The translations under genes were made by a program, and so were the position numbers. The notes below the pieces were generated by a model. That model made no database searches. It was not told the DNA's origin and was given only the letters and a program-made list of their open reading frames with translations. A stretch of DNA of 64,000 nt, taken from contig NZ_SNWQ01000001.1 of assembly GCF_004361855.1 (NCBI RefSeq), positions 186,001 to 250,000 on the forward strand, read 5' to 3'. This DNA comes from Kribbella caucasensis. Lineage in GTDB: Bacteria; Actinomycetota; Actinomycetes; Propionibacteriales; Kribbellaceae. Shown piece by piece: positions 17,801 to 25,790 of this stretch (position 1 is the stretch's first letter; each line of letters opens with the position of its first letter).

Positions 17801-18609
17801 TCGCGCCGCACCCGGTGCGCGTCCGGCTTCGGCGAATCCCACAAGGCGTCGAGACGATCGCGGAGGTCGTACCCATACCGACGCAGGAACTCGTCAGCAA
17901 AGCCCTCCGACCACGTCGGCATCGAGGGCAGCTCGTCCTGGAACGACCCGACGACGACCGTGCCCAACTTGTCCCCGAGCCGCCGGGCGAACTCCCCGTG
18001 CACCTGATCCAGCAACGCAGTACAGGCCTCGCGGCTCAGGTAATCGAAGCCGTGATCGGTCTCGTAGAACAACGACAACCGCGACTCCACCTCAGCCTCA
18101 CACTCGACCAGACCGCCGCCCACAACAACCGGTTGCCCAGAGCCCCCATCCGATGCCTGCAAGACAGCTGAGATTGCACGACCACCCGCAGGACAGTCGA
18201 CCACCAGTCGCCCAACCCCGACAGCACAGACCCGTTGCAGCCGGCGCCCGGCGTACGACGGATGCCGGGCGACCAGACGCGCCTGCAGATCGGCACCGGA
18301 GAACCCGAGCTGGTCGTAGAACCACAGCGAAACGCCTAGGTCCTCGGCGTCCGCACAGACGCCCAGGAAGATCTCCCACCACGCCTCGGACAGGAACGGC
18401 GGATCGTCGGCATCGCAACCATGGTCCGATCCGGCCGGCGCCAGATTGAGCACCACCAGTTGATAGACGCCGCCCGCCACGAACCTCTCCAACTGCCAGC
18501 GCAACCGCACCCGGTCGAGTGGTTCTCCACTCCACCACCAGATCGGCACCGGCGAGAAGGACCTGGGCGGGTCGGTCAGTACCTCCGCCAGGCGATCGGG
18601 CAGAGACAT
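14836..18609 (-). CDS. Giant glycoside hydrolase, GH106-like (alpha-L-rhamnosidase type)
   Basis: The 1257-residue product starts PPRSFSPVPIWWWSGEPLDRVRLRWQ, resembling the opening of GH106 enzymes, where a barrel begins with a P.WFWNG pattern. It continues with GVSLWFYDQLGFSGADLQ. The central part has a barrel-like region and Trp-rich motifs (WEWAPPSTDWRQPYWRH). The C-terminal third consists of beta-sandwich and galactose-binding-like domains (RLDLGRVRGTAEVFVDGRSAGVRF). No signal peptide is visible, so it likely acts on imported oligosaccharides or glycosides in the cytoplasm. It follows the permease gene by 4 bp in the ABC operon. Rhamnoside cleavage is an inference from family likeness. 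Confidence 0.75.
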   Translation of the reverse strand: MSLPDRLAEVLTDPPRSFSPVPIWWWSGEPLDRVRLRWQLERFVAGGVYQLVVLNLAPAGSDHGCDADDPPFLSEAWWEIFLGVCADAEDLGVSLWFYDQLGFSGADLQARLVARHPSYAGRRLQRVCAVGVGRLVVDCPAGGRAISAVLQASDGGSGQPVVVGGGLVECEAEVESRLSLFYETDHGFDYLSREACTALLDQVHGEFARRLGDKLGTVVVGSFQDELPSMPTWSEGFADEFLRRYGYDLRDRLDALWDSPKPDAHRVRRDYHALRAALAEEAFFKPLYEWHERYGLVVGCDQQDPARAGQPVEGVELYADYARTHRWFSAPGSDHHGDARIHSSLAHLYQRPRTWIEAFHSTGWGGTLEETFDWLLPWLRTGATLYNPHAVYYTTRAGWWEWAPPSTDWRQPYWRHHKQFADTVARLCATLSLGRHVCEVAVLFPNATAQADLTMDGPGVDAVRAQRVYRELVGDATWFAPRLGVLDRARWDADVIDDDSLASAKVEDGVVPRLSVAGERYAAVVLPAATVLEEGVAGRLEEFAAAGGLVVAVGTLPSGGELFGGARLAATAEEVPEALAGVPRRVEAEVPTLAREVDDALVVFVTATEWSATRVGDGRSVGRGISHDWATVGYDFDPGRYLTEVTLRVRDAPGLPVLCSPFDGRTKPLVCKVVGDITEVTVPLDQGPAALVVFASGNEAGGSADARDWVSEELAGEWDATLIPTLDNTWGDFAWPAGQAGDEVVVERWGLLHRVEGEAEWRPAHAMHGPHGLIDGVPVEYSERLGIRKDHIHRHALGPKGHVPEEFLDFGVVRAGETVGFRAAFMLDEPLDATIVVGAAAAKEVLIDSVPVAVDDAGGQFGTAVLGLAAGDHLVELRLTPEVELPLRANLAFVRDVAAYRRPEWIALAEPPSGGTAIRYSTTVVPGDTTEVTLTASGSARLLVNGVEVGRQGGFLPYERPTPRVRRYDLAAALRSGEALNVVSVEVTQPSPIMVDGLVVSDHDWVAEVGGARADVVRRREVHRSLADLYLHRRPHPLPAAAWLDGTDTSVVEAITFAVPREEPSRVEQFRFELPPGAVRLELDVVGEATVSIDGTKVAAGSGRLAAEVPAGSRVGVVEVRTRPGFEGGAALAGPIRAVVGAGRIGLGDWQEQGLAGYSGGVRYRRRITVADADQVRLDLGRVRGTAEVFVDGRSAGVRFCAPYVFELTELVGGEHTLDIEVFGTVAPYLDAVSPTHFVFEGQRVSGLFGPVRLLWS

Positions 18610-18613
18610 CGGG

Positions 18614-19441
18614 TCAACCCTTCAAGCCGCTGGAGAAACCGCGAATGACGTACCGCTGCAGGAGCAGGAAGACGATCAGGATGGGCAGCGCCGCGAGCAC
18701 CAGACCGGCCGCGACGAGTCCGTAGTTGGAGGTGTACTCGTTGACAAAGGCAAACACCCGGACCGGCACGGTCTCGCGGCCGGAGCCGCCGAGATACAGC
18801 AGCGGGGTGAAGAAGTCGTTCCAGATCTGGACGGCGTTCAGGATCAGCACGGTCCCGGTGATCGGCCGCAGCAGCGGGAAGATCACGTAACCGAACGCCT
18901 GCAGGTGCGAGGCTCCGTCGATCAACGCGGCGTTGGTGTAGTCGGCCGGCAGCGACCGGATGAATCCGGTGTAGAGGAACACCGTGAACGGCAGCTGGAT
19001 CCCGGTGTAGAACAGGATCATGCCTTGGTACGTCCCGAGCAGACCCAGGTCGTTGACCAGCTGGTACAGCGGAATCATCCCGAGCTGGAACGGCAGGATG
19101 ATGCCGACCAGGAACAGGATGTACAGGCTGTAGCTCAGCCGGGACGCAGTACGGGCCAGGAAGTACGCCGCCAGCGACCCGAGCACGATCAGGATGAGCA
19201 CACTCGACACGGTGATCAGCGTGCTGTTGAGCAGCGCTGATCCGAGGGACGCCGACTCCCAGGCCTCGGAGAAGTTGCTGACCGATGGTGGGTCGGGCAG
19301 CGACAGCGGCTTGTTCGCGATCTGTTCCGGATCCTTGAAGGCCAGCGTCACCAGGGCGTAGACCGGGAACAGGAAGGCGACCGCGGCTGCGATCATCACC
19401 AACTCGCGGACCAGAGTGCGGGGACGGTATCCGGTCCTCAT
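18614..19441 (-). CDS. Carbohydrate ABC transporter permease (MalG type)
   Basis: The 275-residue membrane protein has six predicted helices and the cytoplasmic EAA loop (NAALIDGASHLQAFGYVIFPLLRP) that contacts the ATPase. The end, YVIRGFSSGLKG, is the typical MalG tail. It imports a sugar or glycoside with the partner permease and the lipoprotein upstream. Its ATG at 19441 overlaps the partner's stop as ATGA. No ATPase gene is in the operon; actinobacteria often use a shared MsiK-type ATPase. Confidence 0.9.
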   Translation of the reverse strand: MRTGYRPRTLVRELVMIAAAVAFLFPVYALVTLAFKDPEQIANKPLSLPDPPSVSNFSEAWESASLGSALLNSTLITVSSVLILIVLGSLAAYFLARTASRLSYSLYILFLVGIILPFQLGMIPLYQLVNDLGLLGTYQGMILFYTGIQLPFTVFLYTGFIRSLPADYTNAALIDGASHLQAFGYVIFPLLRPITGTVLILNAVQIWNDFFTPLLYLGGSGRETVPVRVFAFVNEYTSNYGLVAAGLVLAALPILIVFLLLQRYVIRGFSSGLKG

Positions 19442-20385
19442 GCCGTCGTCTCCCTCGATCGCAGGTACCCGATCTGGATGAACGACACCGCTGCGACGAA
19501 GAGCGCGAGGACGAGGGCGACCGCCGTACTGTAGCCGAACTTCCCGTAAACAAAGGCCTGTTTGTACAGGACCGTGGACAATGTGTCCGTCGCGTAGCCA
19601 GGCCCACCGTTGGTCATCGCGATGATCTGGGTGAACAAGGTCAGGCCGCCGACGGTCGACAGCATCACGTTGATCGTCACCGCCGGCGCGAGCAGCGGCC
19701 AGGTGATGTGCCGGAACCGCGCGATAGTCCCGGCACCGTCCACCATCGCGGACTCATGCAATTCAGCCGGCACGCCTTCCAGCCCGGCCAGGAAGATCAC
19801 CATCGAGTACCCGGCGCACTGCCAGATCACCGTGAAGGCGACCGACCAGATCGCCAGCGACGGATTGCCGAGCCAATCCTGCCGAAGCGCTCCCAGGCCG
19901 ATCGCGTTCAGCGCCGCGTTGAGGCCCGCGTCCGGCGCCGGGTTGTAGACGTACTTCCAGAGGAACGACACCATCACCGGGCTCACCACGACCGGGGCGA
20001 AGAAGATCACCCGCAGGATCATCCGGCTCTTGATCGTGGTGTGCACGCCCAACGCCAGCAACAACCCGATGCCGTTCTGCACAACCACGATCGCCAGCGT
20101 CAGCAGCAGCGTGTTGCGCAAGGCACCGAGCGCCTGATCGTCGTGCACCAACTCTCTGAAGTTGGCCAAGCCGGTGAATGACCGCTGCTCGCCGACCCCC
20201 GACCAATCGGTGAACGCCGAACCCGCGCCGGCGATGCTCGGATAGAGCATCACCAGCGCGTAGACGAGCAGCGCCGGCGCGGCGAACAGCCACGGCGGGG
20301 TGATCCCGCCGCTCCCCTTGCGCCGTCGACCGGGTTTGCCGGGCGGCGCCACTGGTGCCGCCGGTGGTGCGGTCACTGCCGTCAT
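19438..20385 (-). CDS. Carbohydrate ABC transporter permease (MalF type)
   Basis: The 315-residue product has a short Pro/Arg-rich cytoplasmic N-terminus, six predicted helices, and the EAA loop (ESAMVDGAGTIARFRHITWPLLAP). ATG 20385 overlaps the lipoprotein gene's stop (ATGA), which fixes the start although the frame remains open upstream inside that gene. It forms the membrane channel with the MalG-type partner. Confidence 0.9.
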   Translation of the reverse strand: MTAVTAPPAAPVAPPGKPGRRRKGSGGITPPWLFAAPALLVYALVMLYPSIAGAGSAFTDWSGVGEQRSFTGLANFRELVHDDQALGALRNTLLLTLAIVVVQNGIGLLLALGVHTTIKSRMILRVIFFAPVVVSPVMVSFLWKYVYNPAPDAGLNAALNAIGLGALRQDWLGNPSLAIWSVAFTVIWQCAGYSMVIFLAGLEGVPAELHESAMVDGAGTIARFRHITWPLLAPAVTINVMLSTVGGLTLFTQIIAMTNGGPGYATDTLSTVLYKQAFVYGKFGYSTAVALVLALFVAAVSFIQIGYLRSRETTA

Positions 20386-21686
20386 GCGGTCTTCCGGTAG
20401 GCCTCGTCCATCTTCTTCAGGGCGTCCTGGACCGTGGTCTTGCCGCCGAGGAGTTCCTGTACGACGGCGAAGTGGGTGGGCTGTACTTCGGCGTTCGGCC
20501 AGCGCTGGTCCATGAACGGGACGGCCTTGTTGTCCTTCAGGTACGGCAGGAACGGCTGGAGCACCGGGTCCACCTTCGGGTCGCCCTCGGAGTACAGCGG
20601 GACGCACGCGACCGCCTCGGCCCACGCGTTCACGGTCTCCGGCTGGCCGCAGTACTCGATGAACTTCTTCGCCTGCTCGGTCTTCTTTCCCTTCGCGCTG
20701 ACCGCGATGCCGACGACGACACCGCCTGGAATCCAGTTGTCGGCGGCAACATCCGTGGCCGGGAACGGGAACATGCCGAGGTCGTCCGGCGACGACGAGG
20801 CCTCCCGGAAGGCCGGCAGCACGGCGGACACCTGGACGGCCATCGCGGCCTTGCCGGTGCCGACCATCGAGGTGGCCTGCTCGTACGTCGTACCGTTCGG
20901 GTTGTCGTTGAAGAAGCCCTTCTTCTGCAGTTCGAGGTACTTGTCCATCGCGTCGGCCCAGCCGGAGTCGGCGAACGTGGCGCTGCCGGCGATCATCTTG
21001 TCGTCGAAGTCCGGCGTCTTCGCGTAGACCGTGCCTGGGACCAGCGCGTAGTCGATCAGCTGGGTGACCCACGGTGTCTGTGCGCCGAGCGCGATCGGGA
21101 CGATGCCCTTCTTCTTCAGCTTGTCGCAGACCGACAGCAACTCCGACCAGGTCGCCGGCGGCTCGACGCCAGCGGAGGCGAACGCCTTCTTGTTGTAGAT
21201 CGCCCCGAGCATGCTGCTGCCGGGCGAGAAGATGTAGGTCTTGCCATCGTTCTTGAAGGCACCCGCGAAACCGGCCGGGATCTTCTGGGTCCAGGACTGG
21301 TCACTGAGGTCGGCGAGCAGATTCGCCTTGGCCAGCTGGGCCATCGACATCGCGCTGCCGTTGCCCGGGTAGACGACGTGGAGGTCGGGTGCGTTGCCGC
21401 CCGCGAGCTGGGTCCGGAGCGCGGTCTGCACCTGGTCGGCGGGCGCGAACGAGAGGTTGAAGTCGAAGTCGGAGTGCGCCGACTTGTAGTCGTCGAGCGC
21501 CTTCCGCAGACCGGCCTCCTGGTCGCCGACGCCGATCACCTTCAGCGTGTCGCCGGCTGACGACGAGCCGCCGTCGCCACCGCAGGCCGCCAGAGTGCCG
21601 GCCGCGGCCGCGCCACCCAGCAGCTGCAGGAGCCGGCGCCGGCTGAGCGACGGCGGGGTGTATGAGCTGATCAACTCGGGTGCCAC
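20382..21686 (-). CDS. Sugar ABC transporter substrate-binding lipoprotein
   Basis: The 434-residue product starts at GTG 21686 with CAGGAGG 5 nt upstream. The signal has twin arginines (SRRRLL, residues 15-20) and the lipobox LAAC with Cys35, so it is a membrane-anchored binding protein, possibly Tat-exported. The mature part is a family 1 extracellular solute-binding fold (ATWSELLSVCDKLKKKGIVPIALG; AAMAVQVSAVLPAFR). It heads the operon with two permeases, the GH106-like enzyme and the lactonase. The ligand is probably an oligosaccharide or glycoside. Confidence 0.9.
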   Translation of the reverse strand: MAPELISSYTPPSLSRRRLLQLLGGAAAAGTLAACGGDGGSSSAGDTLKVIGVGDQEAGLRKALDDYKSAHSDFDFNLSFAPADQVQTALRTQLAGGNAPDLHVVYPGNGSAMSMAQLAKANLLADLSDQSWTQKIPAGFAGAFKNDGKTYIFSPGSSMLGAIYNKKAFASAGVEPPATWSELLSVCDKLKKKGIVPIALGAQTPWVTQLIDYALVPGTVYAKTPDFDDKMIAGSATFADSGWADAMDKYLELQKKGFFNDNPNGTTYEQATSMVGTGKAAMAVQVSAVLPAFREASSSPDDLGMFPFPATDVAADNWIPGGVVVGIAVSAKGKKTEQAKKFIEYCGQPETVNAWAEAVACVPLYSEGDPKVDPVLQPFLPYLKDNKAVPFMDQRWPNAEVQPTHFAVVQELLGGKTTVQDALKKMDEAYRKTA

Positions 21687-21728
21687 GGGTCCTCCTGAGC
21701 CTCGGTCCACTCCTCCGAACTATCGTCG

Positions 21729-21741
21729 AGTTCTGAGAACT
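21729..21741. promoter_or_regulatory. 13-bp palindromic operator in the ABC operon promoter
   Basis: AGTTCT-G-AGAACT is a perfect palindrome 43 bp upstream of GTG 21686. It lies between a candidate -10 (GATAGT on the minus strand, 21719-21724) and the -35 zone, so a bound repressor would block transcription. Similar AGTTCT/AGAACT sites are used by ROK-type repressors of sugar operons in actinobacteria; no regulator gene is adjacent. Confidence 0.6.
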
Positions 21742-21968
21742 AAACGCGAAGAAGTGTTATGTTCCACACGCTGGCACCGTAGCGAAGGACTTCGGCCAAC
21801 TGTCAAGACCTCGTTGAAAGGATTCACCGATCTGTCCGGAACCGGCCGCGGCCGCTCATTCCGGGGCTGTGGTGTGGGCGGCGGGGCAACGGGCGGGCGC
21901 GGAGCCGACGGATGACAGAATGGCGGCGTGCCTGAGACGTCCGCCCAACCGCTGAGCGTGGTGCGCCT

Positions 21969-22664
21969 GTGAAGACAGCGGTGCTGGTCAGCGGCGTCGT
22001 GCTGCTCGGACTCGTCGGCGGCGCAGCCGGATACGAGGCGGGCCGGTTGACCGAGGCTGCCCCGACCGGGTCGGGGAGCAACGATCCCACCCTGCCGCCG
22101 GACACGCCGACGGTCGGGCACAAGCTGAAGACGCCGAAGCCGAACACCGTGCCGGGGTTGAAGGCCAAGGGGATGCAGTTCCAGGGCCACACCTTCACCG
22201 TCCGGCAGCGGCCGCGGCCGTCGGTGCGCATCTCCATCGACACGCCCGAGGGCTGGGACATGACCACCTCGAAGAGCACGCCGGGTGAGGTGAAGTTCCT
22301 GGATCCGCTGCGGGAGCGCGGCGTACGGGTGGAGTCCGGGTTCCCGCCGGACCTGACCCCGGAGGAGTTCCGGGACAAACTGGTCGGCGGGCTCGGCGAC
22401 AGCCAGCCACCGGAGAACGACCTGCGCATCCTGGAGGAGTCCAGCGCCGAGATCGAGGACGAGAACGGCTACCCGCGGTCGGTGGCGACGCTGATCTACA
22501 CCTACATCCCGAACGAGACCCGGCGCTACGTGATCGTCCGCTGGATCGCGACCGAGGGCGACAAGGCGACCGTGGAGATGAGCATCACCGGCCTCCCCCA
22601 GGACGCCGACGGCCTCGGCGCCGTCCTCTTCGAAGCCACCAAAACGGTCCAGCTGAAGAACTGA
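21969..22664 (+). CDS. Membrane-anchored protein of unknown function, paralogue 1
   Basis: The 231-residue product starts at GTG 21969. One N-terminal hydrophobic segment (residues 3-21) may be an anchor or signal. A Pro/Thr-rich linker leads to a ~150-residue extracytoplasmic domain with GVRVESGFPP, YVIVRWIATEGDKATVEMSITGLPQDADGL. The same order occurs in the next plus-strand gene (RWVRIEAGF, HVIVRWVSLDDSG, VAVTGLPQDRKAL), so the two are tandem paralogues. They lie beside a Ser/Thr kinase and ECF sigma factor, and could be sensors or targets of that system. No known family is recognised. Confidence 0.75.
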   Translation: MKTAVLVSGVVLLGLVGGAAGYEAGRLTEAAPTGSGSNDPTLPPDTPTVGHKLKTPKPNTVPGLKAKGMQFQGHTFTVRQRPRPSVRISIDTPEGWDMTTSKSTPGEVKFLDPLRERGVRVESGFPPDLTPEEFRDKLVGGLGDSQPPENDLRILEESSAEIEDENGYPRSVATLIYTYIPNETRRYVIVRWIATEGDKATVEMSITGLPQDADGLGAVLFEATKTVQLKN

Positions 22665-22779
22665 CCGCCCGTACGCCGCGCTGACGGCCGTGCCCGGCCC
22701 GATCGGGCAGATCGTGGTCGGCGGTGCGGCCGATTCGGGCCGGGTGAACCGGATCGGCGGTTTACTGGCCGGCTGGGGC

Positions 22780-22832
22780 CAACCTTTCCGGGCGCTGAGC
22801 CGTCTTAGACATACGGCGTCTTGGACGTACGG
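22780..22832 (+). promoter_or_regulatory. Possible ECF-type promoter with tandem 16-bp repeat
   Basis: CAACC at 22780-22784 is followed after 16 bp by CGTCTT at 22801-22806, the spacing used by many ECF sigma factors. The 16-bp unit starting CGTCTTaGAC is repeated directly at 22817 as CGTCTTgGAC, with 14 of 16 positions equal. The site is 32-84 bp upstream of the ATG at 22864. Use by the nearby ECF factor is a guess. Confidence 0.35.
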
Positions 22833-22863
22833 ACTGGGGCCGGACGCGGGGAGGAGGCGGGCC

Positions 22864-23574
22864 ATGGGTGGGCGCTGGGTCGGCGCACTGCTGCTCGTCT
22901 GCGGCCTGCTCGGGATCGCCGCGGTCGGTACCGCCGGTGGGTATGGCGTCGGCTTGCTGACGTCGTCGGTCGAGGCCGGGCAGCGCGGTGGCGCACGCGG
23001 ACTGGCGGGCCCACTGACCCCGATCGACACCCCGAGCAGCACGCCAACGAGCACACCCCCGATGACAGCCAAGCCGGACAACACGCGTGCGTTGAAGAAG
23101 AGCGAGCTGGAATACCGGACCCGGTCGTTCGTCGCCCGGGCGGCGGTCCAGTCGCACGTGACGGTCCGGGTGCCGTCGAACTGGACGATGACGTTCGGGG
23201 ATCCGCCGACCTGGTTCCGGTTCACCGATCCGCTGGCCAAGCGATGGGTCCGGATCGAGGCGGGCTTCACGATCAAACGGCGGCCGATGGAGTCCCTCGA
23301 GGAGCGGATCTCCAACCTGATGATCTCGCCCGGCGCGGTGCGGATCCTTTCCAAACAAGGCGATCCGGTCTCGACCAGCGCGACCCTGACCTACACCCAC
23401 ATCAAGGACGAGGCCCTCCGGCACGTGATCGTCCGCTGGGTCTCCCTCGACGACAGCGGCCTCTGTGCCGCGGAGGTCGCCGTCACCGGCCTGCCGCAGG
23501 ACCGCAAGGCCCTGGAGGACATCATGGAGCACGCCGCCGACTCCATCACCCGCTCGGACGAACCCCTCAGCTGA
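22864..23574 (+). CDS. Membrane-anchored protein of unknown function, paralogue 2
   Basis: The 236-residue product starts at ATG 22864 behind GGGAGGAGG. A hydrophobic segment at residues 6-28 is followed by a Thr/Pro-rich linker and a domain matching that of the gene at 21969-22664 in motif order. The frame is open further upstream, but no membrane segment or ribosome site supports a longer start. It has its own upstream region, so it may be controlled separately from paralogue 1. Function is unknown; a sensor or substrate role with the adjacent kinase is possible. Confidence 0.75.
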   Translation: MGGRWVGALLLVCGLLGIAAVGTAGGYGVGLLTSSVEAGQRGGARGLAGPLTPIDTPSSTPTSTPPMTAKPDNTRALKKSELEYRTRSFVARAAVQSHVTVRVPSNWTMTFGDPPTWFRFTDPLAKRWVRIEAGFTIKRRPMESLEERISNLMISPGAVRILSKQGDPVSTSATLTYTHIKDEALRHVIVRWVSLDDSGLCAAEVAVTGLPQDRKALEDIMEHAADSITRSDEPLS

Positions 23575-23594
23575 AGGCCCTGCTCAGTTAAGGC

Positions 23595-23705
23595 TCACTT
23601 GGGCCAGATGGTCCGGAACACGGCTGAGCGCAGCCGGTAGAACCTGCGACGGCTCGACTGGACGAACGCGGGCGACGGCCGGAGCCGCTCGACAACTGCC
23701 CTCAC
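23595..23705 (-). CDS. Possible 36-residue basic micropeptide
   Basis: A GTG at 23705 with GGGAG 6 nt upstream opens a 36-codon frame ending at 23595. It starts 25 bp after the kinase stop on the same strand. The peptide is strongly basic (SSRRRFYRLRSAVFR). It is too short to judge by composition, and no homologue comes to mind. Confidence 0.3.
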   Translation of the reverse strand: MRAVVERLRPSPAFVQSSRRRFYRLRSAVFRTIWPK

Positions 23706-23729
23706 GGTTCTCCCTCTGCACCAGGACTG

Positions 23730-25094
23730 CTACACCACGACTGAGACCTGCGGCAGCGTAGTAGGCCCTTTGCAGCCAGCCGAAATCTGGCTGACAGGCA
23801 CATGATCCAACGTTTGAGCAGTGGTTCGATCCACGCGACCACAGCCGTTCAGATCGGTGAGCGCACGGTCCTCGAGGTACCGCTGAGCCGCGAACCCCGC
23901 ACCGCCACCGATCAGGAAGGCCAGCACGGCGGCAACCACCCAGCGGCCCTTGCGCCGCTTCTTCGCCGTCGGGACCGCAGCGGTTTCCTTCTCAGCGACA
24001 TCCTTTGGCATGTCTTTGGGGACGTCCATGGGGAGATCGCTCGCGACGGGCGCCTGCGGGCTTAAACCGGCGAAACCGACGATGACGGTCTCGGCCGCGG
24101 CAGCAGGCGTCTTGACGATGGTCGGCGCATTCGAATCACTCAACGCTGTTTCGTCAGGATCGACCTTCGGCTTCTCATCCGCCGGGTGCTCGGCCTTCGC
24201 CTCGATCCCGGCAACCGCGGTCTCGGCTTCGCTCAGCGGCGGTTTCGCGGTCTTGCCCGGGACAACCACGAAGCTGTGGGTGGTCTCGTCCAGGGCACCG
24301 ACGAGTTCGCGGGTGAAGGCGGCGACGTCCGGCCAGCGCTGCTCCCGATCCGGGTCCAGCGCGCGGACGATCGCAGCGTCGACCTTGTCCGGTACGGCGA
24401 ATCCGAGCGAACTGGGCGGTTGCGGAGCACGGACCCGACCGGCCGCGCCGAGCCCGTCGACCTGGTGCGGCGAGCGTCCCGTCAGGGCGGCGTACGCGAC
24501 TGCTCCCAGGGCGTACTGGTCCGCGCGGGGATCCAGCCGCTCGCCCATCGCCTGCTCGGGCGCGACGTACGACGGGGTGCCGCCGGGCATCGTGATCCTC
24601 GACACCTCGTCCAGGGATTTCCCGAGGCCCAGGTCCGACAGGACGGCCCGCTCGCCCTCGTCCGTACTGCGGAACAGGACGTTCGCGGGTTTGACGTCGC
24701 GGTGCAGCAGACCGCGTCGGTGCAGGGCCTGGAGTCCGCGGCCCACCTGAACGATCACGTCGACCGCGTTCGGGAGGTCCAGGGGCTCCTTCTTCAGGCG
24801 ATCCGCGAGCGTGCCGCGGTCGGCGTATGTGAGCACCAGGAACGGCCGGCCGTCGTCGAGTTCACCGACGTCGTGCACCTGGACGACGTGCTCGGACTCG
24901 ACCCGGCGCAGGAACCGGCCCTCCTCGAGGAACCGGTGACGGACCGATTCGTCGTGGGCCCAGTTCTCGGCCAGCACCTTGACCGCGACTTCCGCGTCCA
25001 GTTGCTCGTCGTAACCGAGCCATACCGTAGCGAAGCCGCCGGAGCCCAGGCGTCGCCGCACGACATACCGGCCTAGTCTGGTTGGTACCCCCAT
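23730..25094 (-). CDS. PknB-type serine/threonine protein kinase, single-pass membrane
   Basis: The 454-residue product has a kinase domain at residues ~8-275: glycine loop RLGSGGFATVWLG, the lysine in EVAVKVL, the catalytic loop HRDVKPANVLF, the metal motif as SDLGLGK (DLG instead of DFG), and TPSYVAPEQ. A Thr/Pro-rich juxtamembrane region and basic KKRRKGR stretch precede one membrane helix (near 390-410). The external tail is short and has two cysteines. ATG 25094 is chosen; another ATG at 25103 adds three residues. It is divergent from the ECF sigma gene, an arrangement known for sigma factors activated by phosphorylation. Confidence 0.85.
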   Translation of the reverse strand: MGVPTRLGRYVVRRRLGSGGFATVWLGYDEQLDAEVAVKVLAENWAHDESVRHRFLEEGRFLRRVESEHVVQVHDVGELDDGRPFLVLTYADRGTLADRLKKEPLDLPNAVDVIVQVGRGLQALHRRGLLHRDVKPANVLFRSTDEGERAVLSDLGLGKSLDEVSRITMPGGTPSYVAPEQAMGERLDPRADQYALGAVAYAALTGRSPHQVDGLGAAGRVRAPQPPSSLGFAVPDKVDAAIVRALDPDREQRWPDVAAFTRELVGALDETTHSFVVVPGKTAKPPLSEAETAVAGIEAKAEHPADEKPKVDPDETALSDSNAPTIVKTPAAAAETVIVGFAGLSPQAPVASDLPMDVPKDMPKDVAEKETAAVPTAKKRRKGRWVVAAVLAFLIGGGAGFAAQRYLEDRALTDLNGCGRVDRTTAQTLDHVPVSQISAGCKGPTTLPQVSVVV

Positions 25095-25137
25095 ACAAGG
25101 CATTATGGGTCATTACGAGTTCCTCGCCCGGGGACCG

Positions 25138-25716
25138 ATGACAGCGAAGGCGCAGATGACCGAGAGCAGCACTCCGACCGACGACCTCGGGGTCCTGGCC
25201 GAGCGGGCCCAGGCCGGTGACAAGAACGCCATGGACGACCTGCTCCGGCTGGTCTACCCGCGGGTGCTCCGGATCTGCCGCAGCGTGCTGCCGTACTCCG
25301 CCGACGCCGAGGACGCGGCCCAGGAGGCGCTGCTCAACATCGCCACCAAGATCAACTCGTACTCCGGCCGCAGCAGCTTCTCCACCTGGACCCACTCGGT
25401 CGCGGCGAACTCGGCCCGCTCGACGTACCGCAAGCTCAAGCGCAGCGCCCAGGCCGCGCACAACCCGGAGACCATGGACAAGCCGGACCCGCGCACCACC
25501 AGCGTCATCGCCGGCACCCGGCTGGACCTGCTGGAAGCCCTCGAGACGCTCGAACGCGATCGCCCGCAGATGGTCACCCCGCTCGTTCTCCGCGACGTCT
25601 ACGGACTCTCGTACGAGGAGATCGCCGCCCTAGTGGGCGCCCCCCTCGGCACCGTCAAGTCCCGCATCCACGACGCCCGCGAAGTAGTCCGCCCCCTCCT
25701 CCGCCCGAAAGACTGA
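25138..25716 (+). CDS. ECF-type RNA polymerase sigma factor
   Basis: The 192-residue product has sigma region 2 (residues ~20-90; [32 protein letters not shown], then [19 protein letters not shown]) and region 4 (near 130-190; [31 protein letters not shown]). ATG 25138 has GGGGA upstream. ATG 25156 is also plausible, whereas the ATG at 25105 would leave no promoter space before the divergent kinase. There is no anti-sigma gene; the neighbouring kinase probably provides control. The paralogous membrane proteins nearby may be regulon members. Confidence 0.85.
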   Translation: MTAKAQMTESSTPTDDLGVLAERAQAGDKNAMDDLLRLVYPRVLRICRSVLPYSADAEDAAQEALLNIATKINSYSGRSSFSTWTHSVAANSARSTYRKLKRSAQAAHNPETMDKPDPRTTSVIAGTRLDLLEALETLERDRPQMVTPLVLRDVYGLSYEEIAALVGAPLGTVKSRIHDAREVVRPLLRPKD

Positions 25717-25790
25717 CCCACCCGCCGTCGCCGCGGAGTCCTCGCCGTCGGGGGCTGCCGCATCGGGCTGCCGTGTGCTCAGATGGGGCT

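Noticed and set aside
14449-18171. A 1240-codon plus-strand open frame
   Set aside because: It is the antisense shadow of the GH106-like gene. Its product is almost only Arg, Pro, His and Gln, as expected from reading a GC-rich gene backwards, while the minus strand gives a family-like protein.
20386-21072. Upstream extension of the MalF-type permease frame
   Set aside because: It overlaps the lipoprotein gene on the same strand in another frame. The ATGA at 20382-20385 marks the true start.
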